NCBI GenBank assembly: GCA_030734395.1
Contig: JAUZTG010000016.1
Span: forward strand, 1,550,001 to 1,614,000
Length of the DNA: 64,000 nt
Source: Sarocladium kiliense
Taxonomy: Eukaryota; Ascomycota; Sordariomycetes; Hypocreales; Sarocladiaceae
Reading direction: 5' to 3'
The notes beneath the pieces are model-generated. The model searched no databases, was not told the DNA's origin, and worked only from the letters and a program-made list of their open reading frames with translations. Each line of letters starts with the position of its first letter. The first letter of the stretch is position 1. Positions 9,971 through 22,068 of this stretch are shown here, piece after piece. The translations under genes were made by a program, and so were the position numbers.

Positions 9971-12900
9971 ATGGCAGACTTCAGGCAGCTTGCGCTGGAG
10001 TTCGTCCTTGCCGACGATGAGGTCAAGCAGAACACGATTGCGAAGAAGGCCGCGTCTGGTAAGCCGCCTCTGGATCAGTTTTGAGATCGCAACCTACTAA
10101 CTGAGCTCAGAGATCCAGAACGGTGACGCCAGCAGCAACCCGGTGGCGAGATGGGTAGAGTCCGTTCAGCCGTGGATGCCAGGGAACAACGACGATGAGG
10201 TTGTTGAAGGCCAAGACACACCAGATTGGACATCAAGAGCAAAGGGTATTACACACGTCAGCCCTTTATTGTAATGGATCATGCTGACTCTTACATAGCC
10301 CTTGAGTTCCTGTCTCGCACTCTCCAATACCTGGACCCAACGGTCCTCAAGCCAAGTCAAGGTATGCCTAAGGCTAGACAAGCACGGTCCAGTGATTTAC
10401 TGACCACATATCAGTGAAACTCCTTGTCGGCTTCTTTGGTGCTATGTTCGACATCGACCACAAAGCCGGTATCATGGCGTCTGCGACAGCTCTCGACAAG
10501 ATTCGGCAGATGAGGGGCTTCCAACCATCCAGCGGCAACGAGATCATCACCAAGCTTTGTGCTCTCAAAGATGACTTCTCACGGCAGACCTCAAAGACGA
10601 GACTCGCTGTTTACGAACTTTTGAGGTCATTAATGACCACGCCTGAGGTGGCGAAGGACCTGCAGCAACGGCATGGCGAGTCTGCAGCTTTCATGAAGGA
10701 GCTACTGCACCTTTGCTCGAGTGAACGAGATCCTGATTGTCTACTGGTCTGGTTCGATATTCAGAGACATTTTCTTTCAGAGTATGCTGCAAGTCAGGAG
10801 ATTCTGGAGGAGGTCTACAACATATTCAAGGCGTATTTCCCCATCACCTTGCCACGGATAGCACAGAGCAGTGTCACCCCAGATGAGCTCAAGATGGCGC
10901 TGCGGAGGTGTTTCTCTGCGAACCAGAAACTTGCTCACTTGACTATTCCTTTCTTGATCGGCAAGATGGATCAAGGGGCCGCTGTCACCGTCAATGTGAA
11001 GGTAAGCCACACCTCAACTTTATGTGTACCAGCGCTCACAACAACTAGGTCGACATCCTCAAGACGATGCAGCACTGCCTCGAGAACTATGACGACAAGC
11101 AAGCCTCAATAGCACCATACTTCAATGACATCTGGGGCAGCCTCAAGTACGAAGTTCGAAACGGCGAGAGCGAAGACACCATCTGGGCCACCCTCGAGGT
11201 CCTCAAGACACTGGCCATGCGACTTGAGGGTGATCATCTCCGCGACTACACGCTCACCGTAACCCGCGACTGCGTCACAGATCTTTCCAACATCACCTAT
11301 ACCGCGCCATCTGGTCGTCTGCTCGTTGCCGTTCTGAGCGCAAACCCCAGCGCTTTTGTTCTCATGGTTGCGCCGACTATCACGCACCTGAAGGAGAACC
11401 TGAGACATCCGAAAACGCCTGATCACAGTCAGGACCTGCTTAAGATACTCCATGTGATCCTGGAAACGAGACTCCTTCTTTCGGGAGTCAAGATGACCGA
11501 CCAGGAGAAGAAAGAGTTTTCTGCCGTAGATGGGGTCTTCAAGAACTTGTATGCAGATGTGCTGAGAGCCCCTGTCCAACTTGGTGGTCGTTTGTCAACA
11601 GGGGAGGATGAACTCAAGATCTCTTTGAGAGCCGTTCAAGCTACTGGTGCTCTCGTTGGTCAGATCACCGTGCCACCGGTCGTTGCTGCTTCAGAATCTA
11701 CGCGTCTCCTCCCCGACAACGTCTGCCTCGAGATCTGCGACCATCTCTTCACCATCTTCTCCCAAACGGCATGGGCGGGAGAAAAGAAGCGCAGCACAGA
11801 CGATGTCTTGAACGAGACCACCCGGTCGCTACATAGGACTGTGGAGGCTTACCCTGAGGGATTCGGCATTTTACTCGATCAGAGTATTAGCATTATTCGG
11901 AGTGAGGGACCAAGCAACGGATCTGCTGCTGTATCTGCTATTCGTACGCTCGGTCCGCTGTTGGCGTTCGTCGGATGCTCGACTTTGCCCAAAGCGCCGA
12001 CTCCTAGCCTTGAGCGCTTCCTGCGCTTAGCCACCGCTTTCGCAAACGAGCTTCTCGCTGCTATTGAAGCTGGTGCTGATCCGAACATCCGTTCTGCCCT
12101 TGCTGCTGGTGTCGAGTCGGTCTTCAGGTATTTCAACGAAGCATGTGCTGTTCCTGAAACTGATGCATCAGCATTTGACTCGGAGGGCTCTTGGGTCAAG
12201 CATATTCTATCAAGATATCCAGCGCTTGAGCAGCTCGGCACACAGACAAGCACCGAAACCGTGGCTGGGTCTAGCCCACGCGGTCTATCGGAGGTGAGGC
12301 AAGACTTCCTCCTTGCTAGTCTGGCTATTGCGAGACAGGTCTATTTGAGTATTACCGAGCCGGTTGCTGGATCACATGCGGTAACGTTACGACAAAGTCT
12401 GATGTCCCAAAATCATGCTGCAGAGCATCAGTTCCTGCACCATGTTGCTTCTCTGGCGGGCTTCGTCGTTCACGAGATGACGGAGGTCCAACAGTCCTCA
12501 GTACAAGCTGAAGAGCTGGCCCTGAACCTATTCCAGGAGGATGCTGTTGATATTTCTAACGCTGTTCCCGGGTCGGACGACAAGTGGGATTGGTTCATCG
12601 CGGGCGAGACAAACGTATTGGCTTTTAGCATATTTGAAGCCCTCCGGCCAACCTCTGTCGCACGCCTGGTATGTATCTCGAGCTTTCGGTGTGTAATTAT
12701 CGTGCTAACAAGGCGTTTCAGTTCAATAAGGGTATTGCGCAGAGCATTATTGCACGGGCTTCATCCGCTAACACACCGCAACGTCCATCCGTCATCACGC
12801 CTATCCTAAGCGTACTTGCCAATAAGTATGTCATCGAAAACCACCTGGACCTCATCACTCTTCTTGCACAAAATGCAAAGAGTGCTCGGCAGGCCGCCGA

Positions 12901-13642
12901 GGCGCCACAAGGCGAGGGTTCGGGAAGTCTTGACCATCTCGCCTTCGTCTATGCTATTCTCTCTGGCATCCTCCGCAGGTACAGCAGCAAGAAGGCCGAA
13001 CCTCTGCTTGAATTCGTTCGCGAAGGACCGGCGCTTCCCAATGAACTCGGCTCCCAACTGGCACGCCGGATGGAGATGCTCGTCGCACCACAGACCTTCC
13101 TCACTAAGCCCAACTACGCGGTTGTAAAGCCGCTTTGGATGCAGAGGGTGTACTTTGAGCTGATTACCCCGGTATTGCGGCAGGCTCTGGATAGCAGCCT
13201 CGAGGCAGACGTGAGGAAGAGATACGGCGTCGCTGTGATTCTCATGCTCAGACACATGACTTTCTCAATCTACGAAGCCGACGCTGACAAGGTCCTCACA
13301 ATTGCAATCCTCACCGCCCAACGGCCCGACTCCCCAATTGAATCCCTCGCCGCCCTAGATGTTCTCCAAAACATCCTCCTCGAAGCACCTGAGAAGGGCC
13401 AAGATCATCTCCACAGCATCGTCAACATCTGCGTTCCCGCTTTTACCTCTGGAGCAGTACCGGGGATTGGAAAGTTGGCGTTGGAGATTGTTGGCGGCAT
13501 GCCGAAGATGTTTGAGTCGAGGAGGCTGGTACAGTTCGTGCCACAGTTGGAGAGGGAGTTGACGTTGGCTTGTGGGCATGGTGTGCGTGATCTGAGGAGG
13601 TTGGCAAGGCTGGCGAGACAAGCTTGGGCGCCATTGAAGTAA
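9971..13642 (+). CDS. MET18: MMS19/MET18-like cytosolic Fe-S assembly and DNA repair protein
   Basis: Six exons: 9971-10058, 10111-10245, 10299-10361, 10415-11001, 11049-12668, 12722-13642; 1137 aa. The protein is almost wholly alpha-helical HEAT-type repeat. The N-terminal segment, TSRAKALEFLSRTLQYL followed by VKLLVGFFGAMFDIDHKAGIM, matches the MMS19 N-terminal domain. The C-terminal part, with LALEIVGGMPKMFESRRL near the end, matches the MMS19 C-terminal domain. MMS19 works with Cia1 and Cia2 in the CIA targeting complex, which inserts Fe-S clusters into XPD, primase, polymerases and other nuclear enzymes. The second intron fixes the frame as RAKALEF. It is convergent with SPC2, 182 bp away. 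Confidence 0.9.
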
Positions 13643-13824
13643 GTAAACGGTTTGATATCATATAGTACAAAGGTTGGCAGGGGTTCAGGATAGATAAGGA
13701 CATGGCGAATGGATGTCAGGCATGAACAGGGAAGATCATACGATAGACCAAATCTATATATCGCTCCTTGTCAAGTTTTGGACTGCTACACTGAACCTCT
13801 TTTCGTAGAATGCGCGCGACCCAT

Positions 13825-14653
13825 CTAACCTCTCCGCTTCTTGCTTCCCTTCTTCCCGGCGGCTTCATTCCCTGTGCTCTCCGCCACTGCCTCAGCTGGT
13901 GACACTCCCGCACCCAGCACAGCATCCAAAAGTTCTGGGTTGCCGTCCAACAGGGTCTGTGAGCTAGTGACGACTCTCTTAGGATCGTGCTTGCCGATCA
14001 GCGGCACAGAAGAAGCGAGGAACTCTTGGAAAGGCTTCGCGACGAAGAGGCCGCTCTCGTCGAACCAGTTGGTGAACGAGCGCTCCACTTTGGTGACGAC
14101 GGGTTTCGGTGCTTCTTTGGAGGAATCGTCGATGACGTCGGTGACTGCGATCTCGAGGGTGTAGATGTGGGAGTATTTCTTCGAAGTGCTGGCAATGGAG
14201 ATCTGGCCGGTAGGAGTCAGCTGGCTGTAGTACATCAAGGCTCTCGCAAGACGACATTCGTTCTTACCTCCTTCTTCCCATCTGGAGAAGTCCCTAGATA
14301 GACCTGACCTCTCTCAACATCCTTCTGCCACTTCATCATCCCATAGTTGAGGACAGTGTAGCACCCAACTGCGGCAAAGGTCCACGTCTTGGTCCTTTCG
14401 AAGCCGAGATAGTAGTCCCAGGCGAAACATGCAACGGCAATGAGGAAGGCACCATAACCCATTGCTAGGCGAACATCGGCGAGGAAGTGGATTTGCTTGA
14501 ACTTCAGGGAGTTGAGGTAGTTGGGGATCGCATCGTCGGATGTGTTCTTGAGGTCTAGAGGTGGGTATTAGACGTGTATCGCAAGGGAGGGGGAGTTTGG
14601 GGATTATATGTACCGGATTGATTGTAAAGAGAGACTTTATTTGATTGCGACAT
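13825..14653 (-). CDS. SPC2: Signal peptidase complex subunit 2 (SPC25-like)
   Basis: Three exons on the minus strand: 14614-14653, 14268-14554, 13825-14220; 240 aa. Two close hydrophobic helices, MGYGAFLIAVACFAWDYYLGF and TWTFAAVGCYTVLNYGMM, follow a short cytosolic N-terminus. A soluble C-terminal beta-rich segment with a Lys-rich tail comes next, the layout of SPC25/Spc2. This ER membrane subunit joins the signal peptidase to the Sec61 translocon and supports signal-peptide cleavage. The last intron uses the second of two nearby AG acceptors, giving GKKE-LTPTGQ in frame. The start exon encodes only 13 full codons. It is head-to-head with EMC3. Confidence 0.88.
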
Positions 14654-15003
14654 GTTTGCGAGTGGGTGATCGAGCGAACAGTGCGCTTTGTCACGAGAAT
14701 CAAGGGGATTAGAAAGGAAGTAAGATACTGGTACACACGGCGCGAGCTGTCGTGGGGTGATGAAGCGAAGGGAAAGCTGTCCTGTCGTCAGTGGGTCCAC
14801 GGTACGGCAGCCACACCCAGCTAACCTAAGCTCAGGGACACGGCTCCGGCTGAATTGAGCTCCGTGAGACAGGTCGCATCATCTCGACGCCTCCACTACC
14901 ACAACGACGCAGCTTCATCAACCCACGGCCGGCTGCCACATCGCATTTCGACATCCCAGTCCCGCGACATTGATTGATTCGACGATTCGAATACAGCCTC
15001 ACC
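14654..15003. promoter_or_regulatory. Divergent promoter region SPC2 / EMC3
   Basis: A 350-bp space between head-to-head genes that both encode ER membrane-protein biogenesis factors. No clear UPR-type palindrome was recognised by eye. Confidence 0.45.
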
Positions 15004-15956
15004 ATGTCGAACATTCCCGTGCAGACCCTTCACAGGGACCCCCAGTTGTTGTGAGTTTGTCGGTTGCTCAGAATAGCTTGAAGCTGCCGCTTACTGATTT
15101 GCGCGCTGTCTAGCTACTGGATCCTGATCCCGATCACCATTGTCATGGTCCTGACTGGTGTCCTCCGTCACTATGCTTCTGTCCTCCTCGCCAACGCCCC
15201 CAAGAAGCTCGATGCGAGGACTACCCGCGAGCAGCGCTCCCTGGGTCACGGCGTCGCCCTTCGCAACAACCACCATGTCCTATCACAGAAGTCCTTCGAC
15301 TCCCGTCGTGAGAACCTGATTGCAGGTTTCAACTCGGGCGAGTTCCTCGCTGCACCGGACAGAAAGGGTCAGCCTCCGGCGAACCCGCTGACGGATCCGG
15401 GTGCCATGGATGGCATGATGGGAATGATGAAGAACAACATGGCTATGATTATCCCGAACACCTTGATCATGAGCTGGATCAACGCCTTCTTCAGCGGATA
15501 TGTTATAAGTATGGTCTCTTCTGAGAAAGTCTTGATTAGGGCCAGCTAACCTGTGCAGTGAAACTCCCCTTCCCTATCACTATCAAGTTCAAGAGCATGC
15601 TCCAAGCTGGTGTCCAGACGAAGGATATGGATCCCCGCTGGATGTCCAGTATCTCCTGGTACTTCCTGTGCATCTTCGGTCTCCAGTTTGTCTACGTCTT
15701 CCTGCTCGGCAGCGACAATGGTAAGTTTTTGCACTTGGCGACGGTTCTCTCTATGCATCGCTAACGAAAGCCTCCAGCTGCCAGCCAAGTTGCCCAGCAG
15801 ATGCAGCAGCAACAGCAGCCGATGAACCCAATGGGCGGTCCCGGCAACGATCCCGACAAGCAATTTAAGGCCGAAGCCGAGAACCTTGCCGTCGTGGAGC
15901 ACTTCTCTGTGCTTGATGATGTTGAGGAGCGTTTGCTCAAGGGTATCAAGGCGTAA
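15004..15956 (+). CDS. EMC3: ER membrane protein complex subunit 3
   Basis: Four exons: 15004-15050, 15114-15508, 15559-15720, 15778-15956; 260 aa. The protein begins with HRDPQLFYWILIPITIVMVLTGVLRHY, the first transmembrane helix of EMC3. It continues with the typical LSQKSFDSRR loop, a Met-rich segment (DGMMGMMKNNMAMIIPN), a second helix ending in SGYVIMKLPFPIT and a third helix near WYFLCIFGLQFVYVFLLG. EMC3 is the Oxa1/YidC-like insertase core of the EMC, which inserts tail-anchored and weakly hydrophobic helices into the ER membrane. The Gln/Met-rich C-terminal stretch before the end is usual. It is convergent with RPC8, with only 57 bp between stop codons. Confidence 0.93.
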
Positions 15957-16013
15957 ACATTCAGGACAAGAGGGTTAGCGGAATCTAGACTGTACAAAGA
16001 CCCAGAATACAAA

Positions 16014-16815
16014 TCAACCATCCCACCAAAGACAGACACCAAGACCCTCGCGTGCCATGCTACCCTTGATCTTGTATGGCGGTAATGCAACCACTTCATC
16101 TCCCTTTGGGGGTCCGAGAGGAGTTTGGTCATGCCACTCCTCATCCACGACCTGGAAGCGTACTGTTTCGTGATTGTCATAGAAAAGTCCCTCGCCATCA
16201 AAGTTCCAGATCCAAAGCTGTTCACTGTGGTTGCTGCAGACGGGTGTCAGGTATATGCTCGGATTGTGAGGACTGTGGATCTTACTATTCAGCTCCTGCT
16301 GGAAGCTCCGAGTATGGCACAAAGATTTCATCGAAGAACTCTGTCCGGATATTGATTCCATTGACGGTCGAGCTGCGGATCTTGCCAAGCATGACTTCAC
16401 CCTTGAATGGGCGGAAGACGATCATCCTAAACTCGACTGATCGATCTATTAGCTGGGTGTCACCTCGGGAGTCATCCATAGTGAACGGTACCATTGACAT
16501 TGACGAGGCCAGTGCCATGGCCAATGAGACCTTCTGAAGTCCAGAGGACATCATAGAGACTGATGCAAAGGCCAATCTTCTGGATGACCTGTGTGATAAT
16601 GTCGGTTAGCCCGGAAAGTATAGAAGTAGGAGAAAGTGTATTTGCGCACTTTATTAGAGTACTTGGCATTCAAATTGTCCTCAATAGCATCGATACTGCG
16701 CTTGGAGAAATCCTCCGGCGCGATCTGCACCAGATCTGCAAGTTTGGTCTGCCTGATGGTGAGTCTTGTGGCCATATTAGATAGAGGGTAGGCGAAAACT
16801 GACGAGGATAAACAT
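16014..16815 (-). CDS. RPC25: RNA polymerase III subunit RPC8 (Rpc25, Rpb7-like)
   Basis: Five exons on the minus strand: 16804-16815, 16650-16748, 16492-16588, 16286-16436, 16014-16233; 192 aa. The first exon is only 12 nt (MFIL) and joins to TKLADLVQIAPEDF, restoring the family's normal start; a later ATG at 16775 would give an odd N-terminus. The Rpb7 N-terminal domain spans about 1-80 (AIEDNLNAKYSNKV, EGLIGHGTGLVNVNVEFRM). The OB-fold half contains FKGEVMLGKI, FFDEIFVPYSELP, LWIWNFDGEG and VRFQVVDEEWHDQ. With Rpc17 this subunit forms the Pol III stalk used in initiation. Introns are 52-61 nt. Confidence 0.92.
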
Positions 16816-17540
16816 CTGTTCTAGGCAAGATCAAGATCACCTCCACGGCTTTTGGTGCTGCTATGAGGAAGAACCAAGCATATCTGCTCTTGTCTCGCTG
16901 CTTGTCTCAATGAGCCGTGCTGAATCCCGGTACAGCTTCGTCGTCCTGAAGTCAGTTGCTTCACTTGGTTGACTTTTTGGGTTGGCAACGGCAGAAAAGC
17001 ATCCAATGCCCCGCCAAAGTTTGGGTGGCCCCTCCATCAGCGGCTTACAGTGCCAGACACACCCACTGAAGCATCTCCGCAGCACCTCTCACCGCCTGAA
17101 GCTTCACGCTGACTCATCCAAATTCTTTCGAGCCTCAGCTTCCGCCTCCGAAGCCAAAACCTTGAAGCTTCACCGCGTCGCACCTTCAGCCCTCTAATCT
17201 GCGCCTTGTCCTTCCTCTGGCACCGCCCGGACCCTCGCGCATGATCACTTTCTATCTATCGTCGCTGGTCTGTTCGCAGACCTTTTCCTCCTGTCACACG
17301 CTGTGTCACGATTAGTACACGGATGCTGTCTCTTTTATTCCTGTTCAGTTCTCCCTTCCACCTGTTGCTTGCATCCTCTCACTGTTCTCCCCATCTTTCT
17401 CAAGGTTGTTCTCCTTGTCGTACTGCTATTGTTGAACCCAAATAGTCGAGCATTCATTTCTCGTGCCAGCTAGGCTGAGCCGTTGTCGAACACTTCATCC
17501 TTGTCTTGTGCCCTCTCTCTTCTGGCAAGGACCGGCGAAC
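16816..17540. promoter_or_regulatory. Divergent promoter region RPC8 / NUFIP-like
   Basis: A 725-bp space. The half next to the NUFIP-like gene (about 17200-17440) is strongly CT-rich on the plus strand, a usual feature just upstream of fungal transcription starts. No other element was recognised. Confidence 0.4.
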
Positions 17541-19487
17541 ATGTCGTCCTACGGCTACGGCCCTCCACCGCCTCCGCCCTCTGCGAACCCTTCAGGATAT
17601 GGTCACCCAAGCGGCCCTTATCCTCAGCAGGGCAGCAGTCGTGGCGGTGGACAACATGGACGAGGACGCGGTGGGCACTATGGTGGACGAGGAGAGTACC
17701 ATGCATCACCTCCTGCTCACTATGACTACGCCAGACAGCAGCCGTACCAGGGTCAGCAGCCGCCGGCTCATTATGCCACTTCTCAACCTCAGCCTGTTTC
17801 GTACCAGCAGCCGCCGCCGCAGTGGCCGTCCGAGCACGGTCACACCCAGCACCATCACCATCCCCACGCACCGCAACCGTTGTCTGCTGCGAACTACCAC
17901 CCGAACTATGCCCCTCAACCATATGCACAAACTGGCCAATATGCCCAGCCGCAGCAGCCTGCATACGGAGCGCCTCAACAGTATGGTCCAGCTTATCCCA
18001 GCTCTTCGCCTCCCAATGTGCCACATTGGACTGGATCAGCTCCATCCCCGGCAGCAGCCTACCCGAGTACCCGCGGACGTGGAGGATACAACGATCGAGG
18101 GCAGTCAAAATCCCACCACGGCAGTGCGCGTTCTGGGCGACCAGGCTATGAACATGAGCAAGTGCCTCCAGTTGCCCACGGCAGCTATAGCCAGCCGTAC
18201 CCACACGATCCTCGAGCGAGTCACTACCCCCCTCAGCATTATGCGTATGCTGCCCCGCCTCCACCTCCTGAACCTGTCGCGCGGCACGAGCCCTACTACG
18301 TACAGTCGGGTCCCAACCGCCGCGGCCGAGGTGGACGGGACCACAGTGGTCGTGGGCGAGGCGGACACCATGGCGGAGGACACCATGGAGCCGACAAGGC
18401 TCGGCACCAGCAGCCACGCAAGCCTTCCCACCAAGAGAACGGACATCAGAAAGCTACAGAGTCTCCAGCCGTAGGCAAGAAGAAGAAGCGAAAGACTAAC
18501 ACATTGGGACTCACTCCGGGTAACGAGTCTGAGTCAGAGGATGACGAAGGGGAGGAGAAGGTGCTGACTGAGCTCATTGGCAAGGAAGCTCTTGTGTGAG
18601 TAATATTAGTTCCCTAAAAGTAAAACCCCTGGCTAATTATCTTCAGCATCAAAGATGTCGCCGAGTATCTCGCAGAGAGGAAGAAGCGCTTCCCCACGAA
18701 AGCTCGAGTCGAGGCGAAGAAGGCTGCCGAGTCGGCACAAACAGAGGAAGACAAGGCGGCAGACTTGGAGAAGCAAGCCGATAAGCTCCGCAAGCAACTA
18801 CGCAAGGTCGAGTCGTCCATCAAGCGAAAGCGTGAGCAAGGGGACGAGGGTGACGAGATGAGAGACTCGTCACCAGCTGAGTCATCAGAAGACGAGAAGC
18901 CCGAGGAGCTGTCCTCCAAATCGCCCAAGGCACCTGCTTTGCCCCCTCCGGCGAAGAAAGCGGATATTTCCAAGCACTGCAAATACTATTCCACTGGTGG
19001 CAGCTGTGGCAAGAAGGGCAAGTGTCGCTTCCGCCACGATCCGGAAGTTCGAGAGGCTGCGATTAAGGAGCGTGAAGCGAACAATGGCCGGCTTACGATC
19101 CAGCAGCGGCTCATCCTCAATGATAAGGACCAAGAGGATCTCACTGTGCTTCAGTCCATTCAGTACTTACGAGAGAAGGGTCTGATGACAGCTGCTGAAG
19201 CCGAGGCTAAGAAAGAGACGGAGAATGCCGCAAATGTACAGGCCCCTGAGGCAAAGCCCGATATGGAACTCGAGGCGAAGTCAGAGCCACAGAAGCCTCA
19301 AGTTCAGCAACCTACGACGAGTCTTCTGCCTGCTCCGCCGCCCTCTTTGCCCGCACCGCCCGTCAAGCGCGAGTCGACGTCCAACGGGCCAATTCCTACT
19401 CCGAATAGTGGCAACACCAAGGATGTGAAGCACTATGAGGGTTGGCTACTGAAACCCTACGGCGGCAAGAGCGACGATTTACCCTAG
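17541..19487 (+). CDS. NUFIP1-like CCCH zinc-finger RNP assembly factor
   Basis: Two exons, 17541-18595 and 18647-19487; 631 aa. The first ~310 residues are low complexity, rich in Pro, Tyr, Gln, Gly and His with RGG/GRG repeats, as in RNA-binding proteins. The intron lies exactly before the NUFIP signature, IKDVAEYLAERKKRFPTKAR. A Glu/Lys-rich coiled segment follows, then a CCCH finger (CKYYSTGGSCGKKGKCRFRH, spacing C-x8-C-x5-C-x3-H). NUFIP1, like yeast Rsa1, binds Snu13/15.5K and the R2TP machinery in box C/D snoRNP and U4 assembly. The start with MSSYGYG was preferred over an in-frame Met at 17463. It is divergent from RPC8. Confidence 0.85.
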
Positions 19488-20166
19488 CAGGGATCGCGGC
19501 GTGCCGTTAAGACGAGTCGTGTTTGAGGCTTTCAGATCAAGGCAGTTGCCTCATCTGAAGCGTTTATACGCAGATCTCGCATCACAGGTGTTCCCGGCGT
19601 GTCCTTGATATTGTCACTGGTGTGGTTCCTTCTCTGTCTCAAATACCTAAGTATAGGCATATGGTTTCTTGGTTCCAGGCTGCATTTATGTTCTTTCAGT
19701 TAGCGTCTGCAAAGTGGCGTTGTCAAGTTATCTAGGCTAGCTCGGAGCCTGCAGCCTGTGTTGATGGCACAGTGGGTTGATCTATACACAACTCAGTCAT
19801 AGCGAGGTATTGGTGGATAGAAGTCTGATGATAGAAGTGAACGAATAATGAAAAGTTATTTCCAGTCTCCCGCTCACAAAATGCTACAGGTACCATACAT
19901 GCATGGACACGAATGAAGTGGCAAAAACAAAAGACCCAAACTCCGTCGCTCGATCTAGTCCGCATCGTGAAGAGTCGACCCCTGTGACTCGATGAGCTCA
20001 CTCATCATTGGTTTGCCGTGCGTTGCAACCCCCCGTATCCACTGTGAACCACCCCTGTGTTCCTCGAGCCAAACGCCATTGCGACTAAGCGCCAAATTCA
20101 GAAGTAAGAAAAGGAAGAGATATGAGAGGTACTGTGAAAGCTGTGACAATGTGATAGAGACGATCT
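19488..20166. other. Convergent 3' intergenic region
   Basis: A 679-bp space between the stop codons of the NUFIP-like and SPT2 genes. It should hold both 3' UTRs. No gene or repeat was recognised. Confidence 0.4.
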
Positions 20167-21336
20167 TCAACGGCGTTTCTGCGCGCGAAGTTCTTCCAGA
20201 GCCTTGCGTTTGCGCTCTTCTTTTGCCATCTTGAGGCGTTGCTCAAGTTGCTGCTCTTTGATGTCTTCTTGTTTCGCAATTCTCTCAGCCATGCGTTCTT
20301 CGCTGTCGATGTCATCCAGACCGGCCTCCATATCTGAGGACCCATCGGATGCGTAGTCGTAGCGTGGGCCACCGCCGTACTCATCCTCCTCATCGTCGTA
20401 GTCAATGAAGTCGTCCAGTTCCTCATCGTAATCATCTTCGTAACGAGAGCTCTTGGACGGACGCGACTGGGGGGCGCGGAGGAGGGCGCCTCCCGGAGGC
20501 ATAGGTTTGCTGCCTGGACGCTTCGGATCAGCGGGCTTCCCGCGCGACGTACCAGAGTACGTGCTGGTTTGTGCAAGTTTCTTCATCTTCCGCTCGTGCT
20601 CGCGGTCAAGTTCTGCTTGCTGTTTGGCGCTCAGACCCTTTGGTCGGACTGGCGCCTCGGGAGGATCCGAGCGTGACCGACCGTCTCTTGCTCCAGATCC
20701 ATTACGAACAGGTACATCCTTCTTGACAGCAGATGATCCGGAATAACCGGGGCCGCGTTTTCCAGGAACCGCCCGCTGTTCTGTCTTTGACTCTTTCTCC
20801 TTCTTGATAATGCCACCTTCTACTTTCTTGTGCTGGATTCTGCCCACTTGACCCATCACAGCCTGTGCTTTATTTGCTCGAGCCATGATCTCGGCGAAAG
20901 AGCCCTTCTTCGGTGCGGACTTGACGACCGGGGATGACGACGATCCATTCGATGTTGCAGCGGGGTGCGGTCGGGCGCTCGGCTGGGGCTTTGTGATCTT
21001 GTTCGAACCGTTCATAGGCTTCGATGACAGAATACTCGGCTTGCTGGCAATGCCGAGGGGTTTTGATGAGGAGCTGGGCTGCCGGTCGAGAGGTCGAGAT
21101 ACCTGGGCGGGTTTCGACTGCGGGGTGACGGTTCGAGGCGTGTTGGGGGCGTCCTTGCGGATCTCATCGTCGGCTTTCCGCTTCGGCAAAGTGTTGACTC
21201 GAGGAAGTGCGGGTTTCGCGGCCGGGGCAGACGGCTGCCCGGTGATTTGGGCGAGGAGATCACCGATCTGCGAGATTGTCAGGATTTATCCAAGCGTGGT
21301 CACGGTAACAGGCATCCTATGGTGACTCACTGGCAT
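20167..21336 (-). CDS. SPT2: SPT2 chromatin protein (histone H3-H4 chaperone)
   Basis: Two exons on the minus strand: 21331-21336 and 20167-21267; 368 aa. The first exon is only ATGCCA, joined by a GTGAGT..CAG intron to IGDLLAQITGQ, which gives the expected short hydrophobic SPT2 N-terminus. The middle is disordered and rich in Ser, Pro and Lys. The C-terminal SPT2 domain carries an acidic run (DDYDEELDDFIDYDDEEDEYG) and a terminal Arg/Lys helix that ends AQKRR. SPT2 binds H3-H4 and DNA and controls histone recycling behind RNA polymerase II. An internal TTG at 21189 opens the longest uninterrupted reading frame but is not the start. Confidence 0.88.
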
Positions 21337-22068
21337 CTTGACAACAGCTGATCGACCCGATTTGGAAGACCAAGTTTATTCTGACCATTCAGTGACTCAA
21401 ATATGTAGCAAGACAGATGGTTGAAGAAGGCTGCCTTGACCCAAAGCCAAAGCCAGAGAGGCCAGGCGTTTAGGTCAGTTTCAATCCACAGGCAGCCAGC
21501 GATGCTTCTGCCGGCACGTTGACAGGACCGATATCGCAAATAGGCACACCTCCCAGGACTTTGAAGCGTCTGCAACCTTCAGGTGCGGGAATGACACGGT
21601 GTAGACGGAGATGGGCAACAAAGAGAAAAGAGTCGAGGAGGAGGCGGCCGCGGACTAATCGCCCTGCTGGCTTTAACATGCGGCGGGCAAGCGATGTTCG
21701 GCCACTTGAATGCAAGATGATTCTGGACCCGCTTTGCGTCAATGGGGGCACGTGATGTGACTTTGACTAACTCGGTCTGAGTCTTCCCACTAGTTCAGCC
21801 ACAGTGTGGCTGGACGGTTAGGGCACCCTTCCCACAGAAAAAAAGACCCGATTTCGTGAGTCGCGAACTTCTTCTCTTTTTTACTGACCCCTCCAACAAC
21901 CTCACCACTTCCGAACTTGAAGGTTTCAGTCTCCGCCCAACTTGCGGTTAAATTGATTGATCTCTCTCGTTCTTCATAAAACGAACAGTATGTTCTTCGT
22001 CCCGGCTTCTGCGCCAATTCAAACAACAGCTCAACTGACATTCAATCTCTTGCAGAAACGCCAACAAA
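21337..22068. promoter_or_regulatory. Divergent promoter region SPT2 / P2
   Basis: A 732-bp space. The P2 side includes a likely 5'-UTR intron, listed separately. No TATA box was recognised. Confidence 0.4.
21988..22055 (+). other. Probable 5'-UTR intron of the P2 gene
   Basis: GTATGT at 21988 and a pyrimidine-containing TTGCAG ending at 22055 frame a 68-nt candidate intron 13 nt before the P2 ATG. Leader introns are common in fungal ribosomal-protein genes. Only RNA data could confirm it. Confidence 0.5.

Noticed and set aside
17463..17540. Upstream extension of the NUFIP-like gene to an in-frame Met
   Set aside because: The extra residues (Cys/Leu-rich) are unlike the low-complexity start MSSYGYG and probably belong to the leader.
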